Shown: positions 1 to 5,976 of the stretch, one piece after another
How the letters are laid out: each line of letters starts with the position of its first letter
How positions within the stretch are numbered: the stretch's first letter is position 1
Source of the DNA: an uncultured Saprospirales bacterium
GTDB lineage: Bacteria; Bacteroidota; Bacteroidia; Chitinophagales; Saprospiraceae
DNA length: 6,014 nucleotides
Direction of reading: 5' to 3'
NCBI GenBank assembly: GCA_937926355.1
Contig: CALAZP010000329.1
Coordinates: forward strand, 1 to 6,014
Translations under genes and position numbers: made by a program
The notes under the pieces: generated by a model
The model's database searches: none
The model's input: the letters and a program-made list of their open reading frames with translations, nothing else
What the model was told of the DNA's origin: nothing

Positions 1-2
1 GG

Positions 3-788
3 GAATCTTTTTTGGAGCCACTTATACACTATTTCAGATTAGCTGAAAAAAATACAGAAGTTGATATTGCATATACTGTTGTAGAGCATTCAGAAGTACC
101 TACCCATTTGAAAACGTGTACAAGCTTAGGGATAAACCACATCTGGATAGAAAAAAAAGAGTCTCATGCATATAGATTTAACAAGTGTCTAGCCATGAAT
201 ATAGGGGCTTGTGCAGTGAAGGGCAATGGGTATATGTTTCACGATTTAGACTGTTTGGTTAGATCAGATTTTTTTACCAATCTTTACGAGAATATTAATT
301 CTAAAAATTCCGATGCAATCCAGACATTTTCCGATCGCAGGGTGTTGTATTTAAATACGGATCTTACCTACAAAGCTTTAACTATGGAGCTAGAAGTAGA
401 TGAATTAAAGGCAGGTCCCACAGACATTAAAGATCCGAAACATACTGGGGTAACCTTGCCCGCAGTTATCGGAGCTCCTGGGGGTTCAATTTGGATAAAA
501 CAGAAAAGTTTTTTGGAAGTTGGTGGATACGACCCCAACATATTCTTTGGCTATGGACCAGAGGATATTTTCTTTTGGGATAAGGTTTCAACAGTGTGCC
601 AGATGCATACATGCACAGATCCAAGAAACGAAATTTTTCATATGAAACACCCATTAACAAATACATCAAATCCACATGCTCCTACTCTTTTAGCTTTACA
701 CGAAGCATATGTGAGGGGATCAGATCGCCAAGAGAAGTTAAAGTTCTTAGATCTTCAACGACAAACTCTAATGGAAGCTTATGATTAA
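3..788 (+). CDS. GT7-like (beta-galactosyltransferase C-terminal type) glycosyltransferase, 5' end cut by the window
   Basis: Probably transfers a hexose (galactose or GalNAc in the GT7 family) from a UDP-sugar to a growing glycan in the cytoplasm. Residue numbers count from the TTG at 12. An acidic HDLD motif at 77-80 is the expected DxD metal/nucleotide-sugar site. GG-Y at 171-173 followed by GYGPEDIFFW at 180-189 matches the family's GG...WG.ED acceptor/catalytic block, and H210/H213 (FHMKH) fit the late metal-ligand histidines. The frame is open to the left edge (codons E-S-F precede the TTG). The usual first beta strand of this fold is missing, so the TTG is probably not the true start and some N-terminal residues lie outside. 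The stop at 786-788 overlaps the next gene's ATG at 781 by 8 bases, suggesting translational coupling. GT-A fold is near certain; GT7 likeness is strong; donor and linkage are inferred. Confidence 0.85.
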   Translation, partial: ESFLEPLIHYFRLAEKNTEVDIAYTVVEHSEVPTHLKTCTSLGINHIWIEKKESHAYRFNKCLAMNIGACAVKGNGYMFHDLDCLVRSDFFTNLYENINSKNSDAIQTFSDRRVLYLNTDLTYKALTMELEVDELKAGPTDIKDPKHTGVTLPAVIGAPGGSIWIKQKSFLEVGGYDPNIFFGYGPEDIFFWDKVSTVCQMHTCTDPRNEIFHMKHPLTNTSNPHAPTLLALHEAYVRGSDRQEKLKFLDLQRQTLMEAYD

Positions 789-1524
789 CCACATAACTGT
801 AGTTATGTCTACTAGGAATTCAGCAGATTACATTGAAAGGTCTCTAGAATCTGCACTTTCACAAGACTATGATAATTTTAGCGTTGTGTTTTTTGATGCA
901 CAATCAAACGATGGTACTTATGAAAAAGCCTTAAAGTATCAGGAGGATCCAAGAATTAAAATTTTTCAGAACCAGACCCGTAAGTACCAAGGGGAAAATA
1001 TCAGAAACGGTGTTTTGCTAGCTCCGGATAATAGCATCATAGTTACCCTTGATGGTGATGATTGGTTCCCACACAATCGAGTTTTATCTAAGATAAACGA
1101 AATTTACAACTCTAATGATTGTTGGATGACGTATGGAACGTACGAAGAATACCCAAAAAGGAGCGTAAGTCATATTTATTGCGAATATCCATACGAGGTT
1201 AGAAAACAAAAAAAATTCCGCCAGCACCGGTGGCTGGCTTCTCACCTTAGAACTTTTAGGAAGGAACTATTCCTAAGGATAAAAGAGGAAGATCTTAAAG
1301 ATCCAAAAACAGGAGATTATGTTTCTTACGCTCCTGATCTGTCATTCCAATTCCCAATGCTAGAAATGTGTGGTCCCGATAGAAGCTTATATGTTCCGGA
1401 AATAATGTACGTCTACAATGTTGCAAACCCCAACAACGAGTCAAAGCAGAATGTTAGAGAAATTGAAAGAATAGAAAATTACCTAAGAAGTAAACCCACA
1501 TACGAAACACTAGAATTTTTATAA
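781..1524 (+). CDS. GT2-type (GT-A fold) glycosyltransferase
   Basis: Inverting GT-A transferase that should add a sugar from a nucleotide donor to a glycan acceptor; no signal peptide or membrane segment, so cytosolic. The N-terminus ITVVMSTRNSADYIERSL (5-22) is the classic GT2 nucleotide-binding start, with FFDAQSNDGT (37-46) as the second donor-binding loop and TLDGDDW (89-95) as the DxD metal motif. WMTYG at 115-119 and the block APDLSFQFPMLEMCG at 184-198 fit the acceptor-side helix that carries the catalytic acid/base. A late YNVANPNNESK segment (212-222) resembles the YN..NP.ND.K tail I associate with a GT2 subgroup. Length (247 residues) is normal for a single-domain GT2. The ATG at 781 is the obvious start, inside the end of the previous gene, with a GGAAG only 3 bases upstream. 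Donor and linkage cannot be read from the sequence. Confidence 0.9.
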   Translation: MINHITVVMSTRNSADYIERSLESALSQDYDNFSVVFFDAQSNDGTYEKALKYQEDPRIKIFQNQTRKYQGENIRNGVLLAPDNSIIVTLDGDDWFPHNRVLSKINEIYNSNDCWMTYGTYEEYPKRSVSHIYCEYPYEVRKQKKFRQHRWLASHLRTFRKELFLRIKEEDLKDPKTGDYVSYAPDLSFQFPMLEMCGPDRSLYVPEIMYVYNVANPNNESKQNVREIERIENYLRSKPTYETLEFL

Positions 1525-2414
1525 TGGAAGATGTTTTCATATTTACAGAAGCATACAATTGCGGTAAAATAGCGAGAGTAGCCCTGGAATCTTTCCTAAA
1601 ATTCCACCCAGAACTAAAGGTTACAGTTTTTGGGCTAGAGCAAGATTTCAACGAGATAAACATAGATAGCAAACATGTTATTTATTATCCTTTGGACAAT
1701 GACGAGACTCTCAAAAACCTTTACACGAATGGTCATCAAGGAACTGCATACATATTTGCCAGTGTTTTATCAGGAAGATACGGGAACTATCAAAAAATAA
1801 TTCACTTTGATGCCGATGTTATTTTTAGGGAAGAGTGTCTAAGTGATATAAAAGAAGGATTTGATAATGGTTATCACCTGATAGGACAAAGAAGAAACTA
1901 CGAGAAAAACAGATCTAAGCTAACCTCTGTGGGTGGAAAAAGTCTTATAGGAGTTACAGACACTATAGGAACTTGCTTTTTTGGCATAGACAGTAGCAAG
2001 ATTACGGTAGAAGATTTTTCTCTGCTACACAGAATGTGCGTTGGTGGAGTATCATTAACTGGTGAACCCATATTAGATTTCTTCGATCCAGTTTCTTTCC
2101 ATGTTATGCACAACGATGGTAAAGTCAAATACCTATCTAGTATTAATTATGGGGGTGGAGACGAAAATGGAAATTGGGATAATGGATTCAACGGTCTAAA
2201 TCTCCTGTGTGATTTTGGAAAGAAATTTGTTCATTTCGCGGGGGTTGGATCAGGACTTAACTTCCATAAAAACGGGAGTGGAAAAGTTCCAATCACATAT
2301 TCTTCCTGGGCTAAAGAAAGATACAACCTTTATTCGATGCTTTTTTATGATGAAAATATAGGTCCATACGACGAGAATGCATACAAAAAAATGAAGGAAG
2401 AGCTAGAGCTATGA
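1524..2414 (+). CDS. DxD-containing GT-A glycosyltransferase, GT8-like architecture, family uncertain
   Basis: Likely metal-dependent glycosyltransferase. The N-terminus MEDVFIFTEAYNCG leads into a helix (17-27) and a beta strand (LKVTVFGL, 31-38), the start of a Rossmann-like GT-A domain. KIIHFDADVIF (91-101) is a textbook strand-DxD motif with D96 and D98. GTCFFGIDS (149-157) follows, as in GT8-like enzymes where a strand after the DxD lines the sugar site. Near the C-terminus KFVHFAGVGSGLNFHKNG (234-251) recalls the HF.G....W metal-histidine motif of GT8, with H237 in the ligand position. I cannot assign a CAZy family with certainty; a GT8-like or unclassified group is most likely. The start at 1524 shares its A with the upstream TAA stop (TAATG), and the gene ends in an ATGA overlap with the fucosyltransferase. 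There is no Shine-Dalgarno sequence, so reinitiation by coupling is plausible. Confidence 0.8.
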   Translation: MEDVFIFTEAYNCGKIARVALESFLKFHPELKVTVFGLEQDFNEINIDSKHVIYYPLDNDETLKNLYTNGHQGTAYIFASVLSGRYGNYQKIIHFDADVIFREECLSDIKEGFDNGYHLIGQRRNYEKNRSKLTSVGGKSLIGVTDTIGTCFFGIDSSKITVEDFSLLHRMCVGGVSLTGEPILDFFDPVSFHVMHNDGKVKYLSSINYGGGDENGNWDNGFNGLNLLCDFGKKFVHFAGVGSGLNFHKNGSGKVPITYSSWAKERYNLYSMLFYDENIGPYDENAYKKMKEELEL

Positions 2415-3214
2415 AAAAAATAAAGATACATTGTAGTTGGGATCTGGAGATAGATTTATTCCATGAAAAACAGTTGGAGCTATGGGTTGATAGCTTTCCG
2501 GGATCTCATAGATCCAATGGTTCAGTGCATATCGGAGCATTAATAGAACCAAGGGAGATTAGGGATATCATGGGGCTATCCAGCGATATTACCTCCTATG
2601 ATTATGCTCTAACGCACGATCAATCAATATTAGATAATAACAATAAGGCTTTTCTCTACGAATTCGGTGGTTGTTGGGTAAAGGATTATGATCAATCCAC
2701 AGATAAAGTATTCGGAGTATCTACTCTAATAGGCGGTAAGCAAATGACCCCCGGACACTCCCTTAGAACCTCGCTATTCAATAACAAGAACAGCTTATCT
2801 ATACCCAAAACAATCTGGATAAGCAGGAATTACCCACCCCGTAATAACTCCGATAATGATCCGATATTACAGGGAGGTAAAAAGGATATGTTTGATAGAC
2901 AGTTCCATATATGCATAGAAAACGTAAAGAGGAAAAACTGGTTTACCGAAAAGCTATTAGATTGCCTACATACACGTACCATACCCATCTACTACGGTTG
3001 TCCAAATATTGGAGATTGGTTCGATATTAAGGGATTTATAATAGTGGAAACCCTGGAAGACATCACAAGAGAGTGTAATAAATTGACACCCGAGATTTAC
3101 CAAAAAATGGAGCCATATATAGAGGATAACTACAATAGGGCGCAACTATATTGCAACGTTGGTGAAAATATAAAGAGGTCTATAGAAACCAATATTCTGC
3201 CTCTATTATCATAA
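2411..3214 (+). CDS. GT10-type fucosyltransferase (alpha-1,3/1,4-fucosyltransferase family)
   Basis: Predicted to transfer L-fucose from GDP-fucose, classically in alpha-1,3 or alpha-1,4 linkage to GlcNAc. The diagnostic GT10 block is clear at 165-206: FHICIENVKRKNWFTEKL with E170-N171 and T179-E180-K181, then TIPIYYGCPNIGDWFD with P192, Y194-Y195-G196 and the N199. This is the GDP-fucose-binding region of the family. The N-terminal half keeps a family-like layout: ALIEPREI (43-50), YDYALTHD (63-70), and FGVSTLIGGKQMTPGHSLR (101-119), which resembles the 'S.I...K..T.GH..R' segment of short GT10 proteins. At 267 residues it is shorter than most characterised bacterial and eukaryotic members and lacks a membrane anchor or heptad-repeat tail. 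The start overlaps the upstream stop (ATGA at 2411-2414). GT10 membership is strong; exact linkage and acceptor are unknown. Confidence 0.9.
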   Translation: MKKIKIHCSWDLEIDLFHEKQLELWVDSFPGSHRSNGSVHIGALIEPREIRDIMGLSSDITSYDYALTHDQSILDNNNKAFLYEFGGCWVKDYDQSTDKVFGVSTLIGGKQMTPGHSLRTSLFNNKNSLSIPKTIWISRNYPPRNNSDNDPILQGGKKDMFDRQFHICIENVKRKNWFTEKLLDCLHTRTIPIYYGCPNIGDWFDIKGFIIVETLEDITRECNKLTPEIYQKMEPYIEDNYNRAQLYCNVGENIKRSIETNILPLLS

Positions 3215-3218
3215 TCAA

Positions 3219-3836
3219 GTGGCTAAGAAAGGTACAATTTATATTAGAAAAGATTTGGGTGTGGGTTTTATACCAATTCCTAAAAATGGTAGCAGCACTA
3301 TACGGGGTTTCTTCTTTGATTGGGATCCGATGAAATCAGGGGATCATTTTAACTTTATTGAATCACCAGATATACTTAAAAACATCAGGGTCATAGCAAT
3401 TCTAAGTGATCCGGAGATAAGATTTTCCAGAGGGATCACAGAGGTTATTAATAGGTCAGAATCATCCACAAAAATAAGAACCCCCGAATTTAACCGATGT
3501 AACAACACTGAATGTGAAGTCAATTCCATATTAAACCAAATAGAAGATATAGGATTTTATGATGCCCACATAAAGCCTCAGATATATTTTATAACCGATA
3601 ACAAAGGTTATATCTTAGAAAGTTTAGAGATTTGGTTACTAAAAGATTTAACCACGAAAATCAGAGAAATAGATCCGAGGTATAACGGTAAAAAAGAGTG
3701 GAGCAAAGGTAATATGAAAAATAAATACCTGGATTCCATAAAAGGTTCTAACAAACTCAAGTGTAGATTAATGTCTTTTTATGAGAAAGATTATCTCTTA
3801 TATAATAGCATAATACAATCTCAAACAAAACAATGA
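3219..3836 (+). CDS. Sulfotransferase-fold protein with a modified 3'-phosphate site
   Basis: Probable PAPS-dependent sulfotransferase of the carbohydrate type, or a divergent relative. GFIPIPKNGSSTIRGFF (16-32) is the 5'-phosphosulfate-binding loop, with K22 the expected key lysine. VIAILSDPEIRFSRG (58-72) aligns with the 3'-phosphate motif R-D-P-x-x-R-F-x-S-G, but the first Arg is Ser (S63) and the usual Ser position is Arg (R71). FYDAHIKPQIYFI (113-125) and a C-terminal LMSFYEKDYLLYNSI (184-198) also resemble sulfotransferase-2-like proteins. The start is GTG at 3219: there is no in-frame ATG between an in-frame TAG at 3183 and codon 38, and codon 38 lies beyond the binding loop. The gene begins 4 bases after the fucosyltransferase stop and lacks a Shine-Dalgarno sequence. 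The fold is well supported; activity is less sure because of the altered motif. Confidence 0.78.
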   Translation: MAKKGTIYIRKDLGVGFIPIPKNGSSTIRGFFFDWDPMKSGDHFNFIESPDILKNIRVIAILSDPEIRFSRGITEVINRSESSTKIRTPEFNRCNNTECEVNSILNQIEDIGFYDAHIKPQIYFITDNKGYILESLEIWLLKDLTTKIREIDPRYNGKKEWSKGNMKNKYLDSIKGSNKLKCRLMSFYEKDYLLYNSIIQSQTKQ

Positions 3837-3853
3837 ACTATTACACAAAATGA
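3833..3853 (+). other. Possible coupling mini-ORF (MNYYTK) bridging two sulfotransferase genes
   Basis: A six-codon reading frame starts at an ATG that overlaps the upstream TGA stop (ATGA at 3833-3836). It ends at a TGA that overlaps the downstream sulfotransferase ATG (ATGA at 3850-3853). It would let a terminating ribosome step across the 13-base gap by two reinitiations where no Shine-Dalgarno sequence is present. The sequence fact is clear; the function is inference and chance is a real alternative in an AT-rich gap. Confidence 0.25.
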
Positions 3854-4476
3854 GCTTTATCTATAACCTACCAGCTAAAGAAGCAATATTTATACACGTT
3901 CCCAAAACTGGTGGGAAATCAATTAGCAAATGTATGCTTCCGTATAATCCATACGGAAATATGCAAGGGAGAAGACCATTTAAAGAACTCATTGGACATT
4001 TAACATTTAATGAAACCTTGGACCAAATAAAACTCCCTGCTAGTAATTACTCCTTTTTTGCTACTGTTAGAAATCCATGGGAGCGTGCTGTTTCTTTTTT
4101 TCACTACGTGTCACAGAACCATCTCGCAAGTGGGCAACCAGAGTTAGGTCGGAAGATATCCAGTGGAGAGGTAGAATTTGATGATTTCATAGAAATAATG
4201 ACATCAGGGGAGGTAAAAGTTATGAGGCCGCAATACGACTATATAGACAATAAATCAGATGTGAATGTTACCATAGTTCGTAATGAATTTTTGCAGAGTG
4301 ATCTTTCACAATTTCTCCATACATGTGGACAAGAAACTTGTCCGCAAATCCCACATATCAATAAATCTCTCCATAATCACTATTCGACATATTACAACAA
4401 CCACACCATAAATCTAATCAGCAAATACGAAAGTGGTATTATTAAGGAAGTTGGCTACATTTTTGAATCATTATGA
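3850..4476 (+). CDS. Carbohydrate sulfotransferase (Sulfotransfer_2-type)
   Basis: Predicted to transfer sulfate from PAPS to a hydroxyl on a glycan. AIFIHVPKTGGKSI (12-25) is the canonical 5'-phosphosulfate loop with K19. FATVRNPWERAVSFFHYV (70-87) is a fully conserved 3'-phosphate motif with R74, P76, R79 and S82. Downstream features also fit the family: MRPQYDYI (125-132), a mid-domain IVRNEFL (142-148), and a C-terminal INKSLHNHYSTYYNN (170-184) followed by LISKYESGIIKEVGYIF (189-205), the 'hxNxS...Y' and 'Y..Di..fgY.F' ends. Length (208 residues) is a single compact domain. There is no signal anchor, unlike animal Golgi homologues, so it acts in the cytosol on a nucleotide- or lipid-linked acceptor (inference). 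ATG at 3850 is the only good start; the upstream gap is 13 bases and A-rich. It ends in an ATGA overlap with the next gene. This is the most conventional of the three sulfotransferases. Confidence 0.92.
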   Translation: MSFIYNLPAKEAIFIHVPKTGGKSISKCMLPYNPYGNMQGRRPFKELIGHLTFNETLDQIKLPASNYSFFATVRNPWERAVSFFHYVSQNHLASGQPELGRKISSGEVEFDDFIEIMTSGEVKVMRPQYDYIDNKSDVNVTIVRNEFLQSDLSQFLHTCGQETCPQIPHINKSLHNHYSTYYNNHTINLISKYESGIIKEVGYIFESL

Positions 4477-5144
4477 ATTATATTTTATCATATCCTAGAA
4501 GCGGTAGTACGTGGATCAGATACTGTTTGGAGTTTATGACCAAACGACCAACCATTGGGAGTTATTCTAAACATAAAAAAGGTCATCATTCCAATGTGAT
4601 AGGATCTTTGAAAAATATAGGAGTAGACTTAGGTAAAAATCCAATTTTTGTAAGAACACACAGTCCTAAGGGAATTAAAGATGTTTCTGGAAAGTTGGTT
4701 TTTCTAATTCGAAACTACAAAGAGGTTATAATAAGGCACCACAACCTTAAACAAGAAAAAAACCCTATGAAACTTATAAAGAATAATCTCATTGGACTAG
4801 AGCAGGGATCGAATTACATGGACTTAATATCATTCTTCGATAACTACGATGGCGAAAAATTAATTATCTATTATGAGGACCTTATAGAAAACCCCACGGA
4901 AACAATAAGTATACTTGCAGATTTTGTTTGTGCGGAAAAAAAATTTTTATCAGAACTTCTATCCAACCCGGAGGAGCATAAAAAAAACTCACTATCCGTA
5001 TATAAAAAATCGGAAACACAGGGGAAGGGAACAGATTCACATTCCTCTATACTTTCCCATCAGGATAAGGAGAATTTGGACCTATTTGTAAGGAATAATA
5101 ATGCAGAATTGTATGAAAAATATCTCATAAGATACTCAGAATAG
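4473..5144 (+). CDS. Sulfotransferase (Sulfotransfer_1, cytosolic SULT-type)
   Basis: PAPS-dependent sulfotransferase of the cytosolic SULT-like family. ILSYPRSGSTWIRYCLEF (4-21) is the 5'-phosphosulfate loop (family T-Y-P-K-[ST]-G-[ST]-x-W; here R9 stands where Lys is common, as in many bacterial members). VRTHSP (60-65) matches the SULT catalytic K-T-H-x-P segment, giving H63 as the likely catalytic base. LVFLIRNYKEVIIRHHN (75-91) is the 3'-phosphate motif with R80, but position 88 is Arg instead of the usual Ser. IIYYEDLIENP (131-141) is the conserved YEDL strand. GKGTDSHSSILSHQDKENLDLF (184-205) corresponds to the C-terminal R-K-G-x-x-G-D-W-K loop and the helix after it, though degenerate. 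Length is 223 residues, slightly short. It starts at 4473 in an ATGA overlap and stops with TAG, the only TAG among these genes. Substrate is unknown; a sugar hydroxyl fits the neighbours. Confidence 0.9.
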   Translation: MNYILSYPRSGSTWIRYCLEFMTKRPTIGSYSKHKKGHHSNVIGSLKNIGVDLGKNPIFVRTHSPKGIKDVSGKLVFLIRNYKEVIIRHHNLKQEKNPMKLIKNNLIGLEQGSNYMDLISFFDNYDGEKLIIYYEDLIENPTETISILADFVCAEKKFLSELLSNPEEHKKNSLSVYKKSETQGKGTDSHSSILSHQDKENLDLFVRNNNAELYEKYLIRYSE

Positions 5145-5167
5145 GTTTTTACTAAAAGCGCAAACAA

Positions 5168-5917
5168 ATGATCTTAATAAAAGACTTTACTGCAAGACTA
5201 GGGAATCAACTCTTCCAATTGTGTAATGCTATTGCTTATGCTAAAAGATCTAATTCCGCTGTAGCTTTTCCCGTTTGGCAGTACGCTAATATATTTAATG
5301 GCGATTTTACACCACAGAGGGACACAGATCCCAGAAAGATATTTTGGAACGAACCTAATTTTGGTTTTAATGAAATCCCTCTTGGAGCTAATTTACTTGG
5401 AGGATATTACCAAAGTGAAAAGTATTTTCTCGACTGTGAGAAGGAAATACGTGATATGCTTTCCTTCAAGAAGGAAATAGTAGATAGTGTTACTGAGAAA
5501 AATTCAGAAATACTATCAAACGAATCGCCCAAGATCTCTATGCACCTAAGAAGGGGTGATTATCTAAAATGGCCAAACCACCATCCTGTTTTGGATGTTT
5601 CTTTTTTCGAAAGGGCTTCTAAAGAATTTCCAGAAGATTCCATTTTTCTTGTATTCTCTGATGACCCTGAATGGTGCAAGCAGAACTTCCCTAAGGGAAA
5701 TTATGTTTTTATAGAGGGACAAGAGGACTATGAGGACCTCTGTCTAATGACACTCTGTGATCACAACTGTATTGCAAACTCCACATTTTCCTGGTGGGGT
5801 GCCTGGCTTAATCCTAACCCGGATAAAATTGTGGTAGCACCAAAAGCATGGTTTGGACCAGCTTATTCACATTTTCCAACTAAGGATCTATACTGTGAAG
5901 GCTGGAGAATAGTCTAA
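5168..5917 (+). CDS. GT11 alpha-1,2-fucosyltransferase
   Basis: Predicted to transfer L-fucose from GDP-fucose to the 2-OH of a galactose-type residue (family knowledge). All GT11 motifs are visible in order: ARLGNQLFQLCNAIAYA (9-25), GGYYQSEKYF (78-87), MHLRRGDY (125-132) with the GDP-fucose-binding H-x-R-R-G-D core, VFSDDPEWCKQNF (162-174), and the long C-terminal block from E189 to N215 containing CIANSTFSWWGAWLN (201-215), then VVAPKAWF (222-229). The first motif reads A-R-L-G-N-Q where G-G-L-G-N-Q is common. It is compact (249 residues against roughly 290-300 in typical bacterial members) but nothing essential seems missing. No membrane segment is present. The ATG at 5168 sits right at the family's usual N-terminus; the 23-base gap upstream is A-rich with no Shine-Dalgarno sequence. 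It is the second fucosyltransferase of the cluster, of an unrelated family to the GT10 gene. Confidence 0.95.
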   Translation: MILIKDFTARLGNQLFQLCNAIAYAKRSNSAVAFPVWQYANIFNGDFTPQRDTDPRKIFWNEPNFGFNEIPLGANLLGGYYQSEKYFLDCEKEIRDMLSFKKEIVDSVTEKNSEILSNESPKISMHLRRGDYLKWPNHHPVLDVSFFERASKEFPEDSIFLVFSDDPEWCKQNFPKGNYVFIEGQEDYEDLCLMTLCDHNCIANSTFSWWGAWLNPNPDKIVVAPKAWFGPAYSHFPTKDLYCEGWRIV

Positions 5918-5932
5918 GGAATAAAACTTAGA

Positions 5933-5955
5933 AATTCGGATATATAATTCGGATA
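5933..5955 (+). repeat. 10-base direct repeat AATTCGGATA, twice with a 13-base period
   Basis: AATTCGGATA occurs at 5933-5942 and again at 5946-5955, separated by TAT. The copies lie inside the loop of the inverted repeat and flank the TATAAT box, a layout that would suit binding of a dimeric regulator. It could also be a small tandem duplication with no role. Confidence 0.5.
5943..5948 (+). promoter_or_regulatory. Possible -10 box (TATAAT) for the epimerase gene
   Basis: A perfect TATAAT sits 28 bases before the TTG start, in the only sizeable intergenic gap. I see no TTGACA-like -35 at the proper distance (around 5920-5925 reads AATAAA). If it works, it depends on an activator or an extended or alternative sigma contact. 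TATAAT arises easily by chance in AT-rich DNA. Confidence 0.25.
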
Positions 5956-5976
5956 ACTTTTTAATTCTAAGTTCAG

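Larger units (their letters stand above)
5925..5973. repeat. Inverted repeat in the intergenic gap before the epimerase start
   Basis: AACTTAGAA (5925-5933) is the exact reverse complement of TTCTAAGTT (5965-5973). Allowing one bulged A at 5934 extends the stem to 11 pairs (5935-5936 with 5963-5964). The loop of 26 bases contains a direct repeat and a TATAAT. The stem is AT-rich and is not followed by a T run, so it does not look like an intrinsic terminator. It ends 3 bases before the TTG start. An operator, or an RNA fold affecting access to that start, are the main options. Confidence 0.5.

Noticed and set aside
466..675. Antisense open frame of 69 codons opposite the GT7-like gene; similar antisense frames at 1454-1672, 1898-2128 and 3344-3529.
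   Set aside because: Each lies fully opposite strongly supported enzymes, has no recognisable domain, and fits chance openness.
1221..1237. GC-rich CCAGC...GCTGG stem with a central ACCGGT in an otherwise AT-rich gene.
   Set aside because: It encodes part of an ordinary stretch (QHRWLA) of the GT2 protein and the stem is only five pairs; no sign of an inserted element.
1256..1276. Seven-base inverted repeat TTAGGAA / TTCCTAA inside the GT2 gene.
   Set aside because: Short, AT-rich and inside a well-supported coding region; consistent with chance.
3938..3958. Perfect eight-base inverted repeat (TTCCGTAT / ATACGGAA, five-base loop) inside the Sulfotransfer_2 gene.
   Set aside because: About one such repeat is expected by chance in 6 kb; it is within coding sequence and nothing around it suggests a regulatory role.
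5298..5480. Alternative + frame of 60 codons inside the GT11 gene; also 596-784 inside the GT7-like gene.
   Set aside because: Out-of-frame shadows of genes whose motifs are clear in the main frame.
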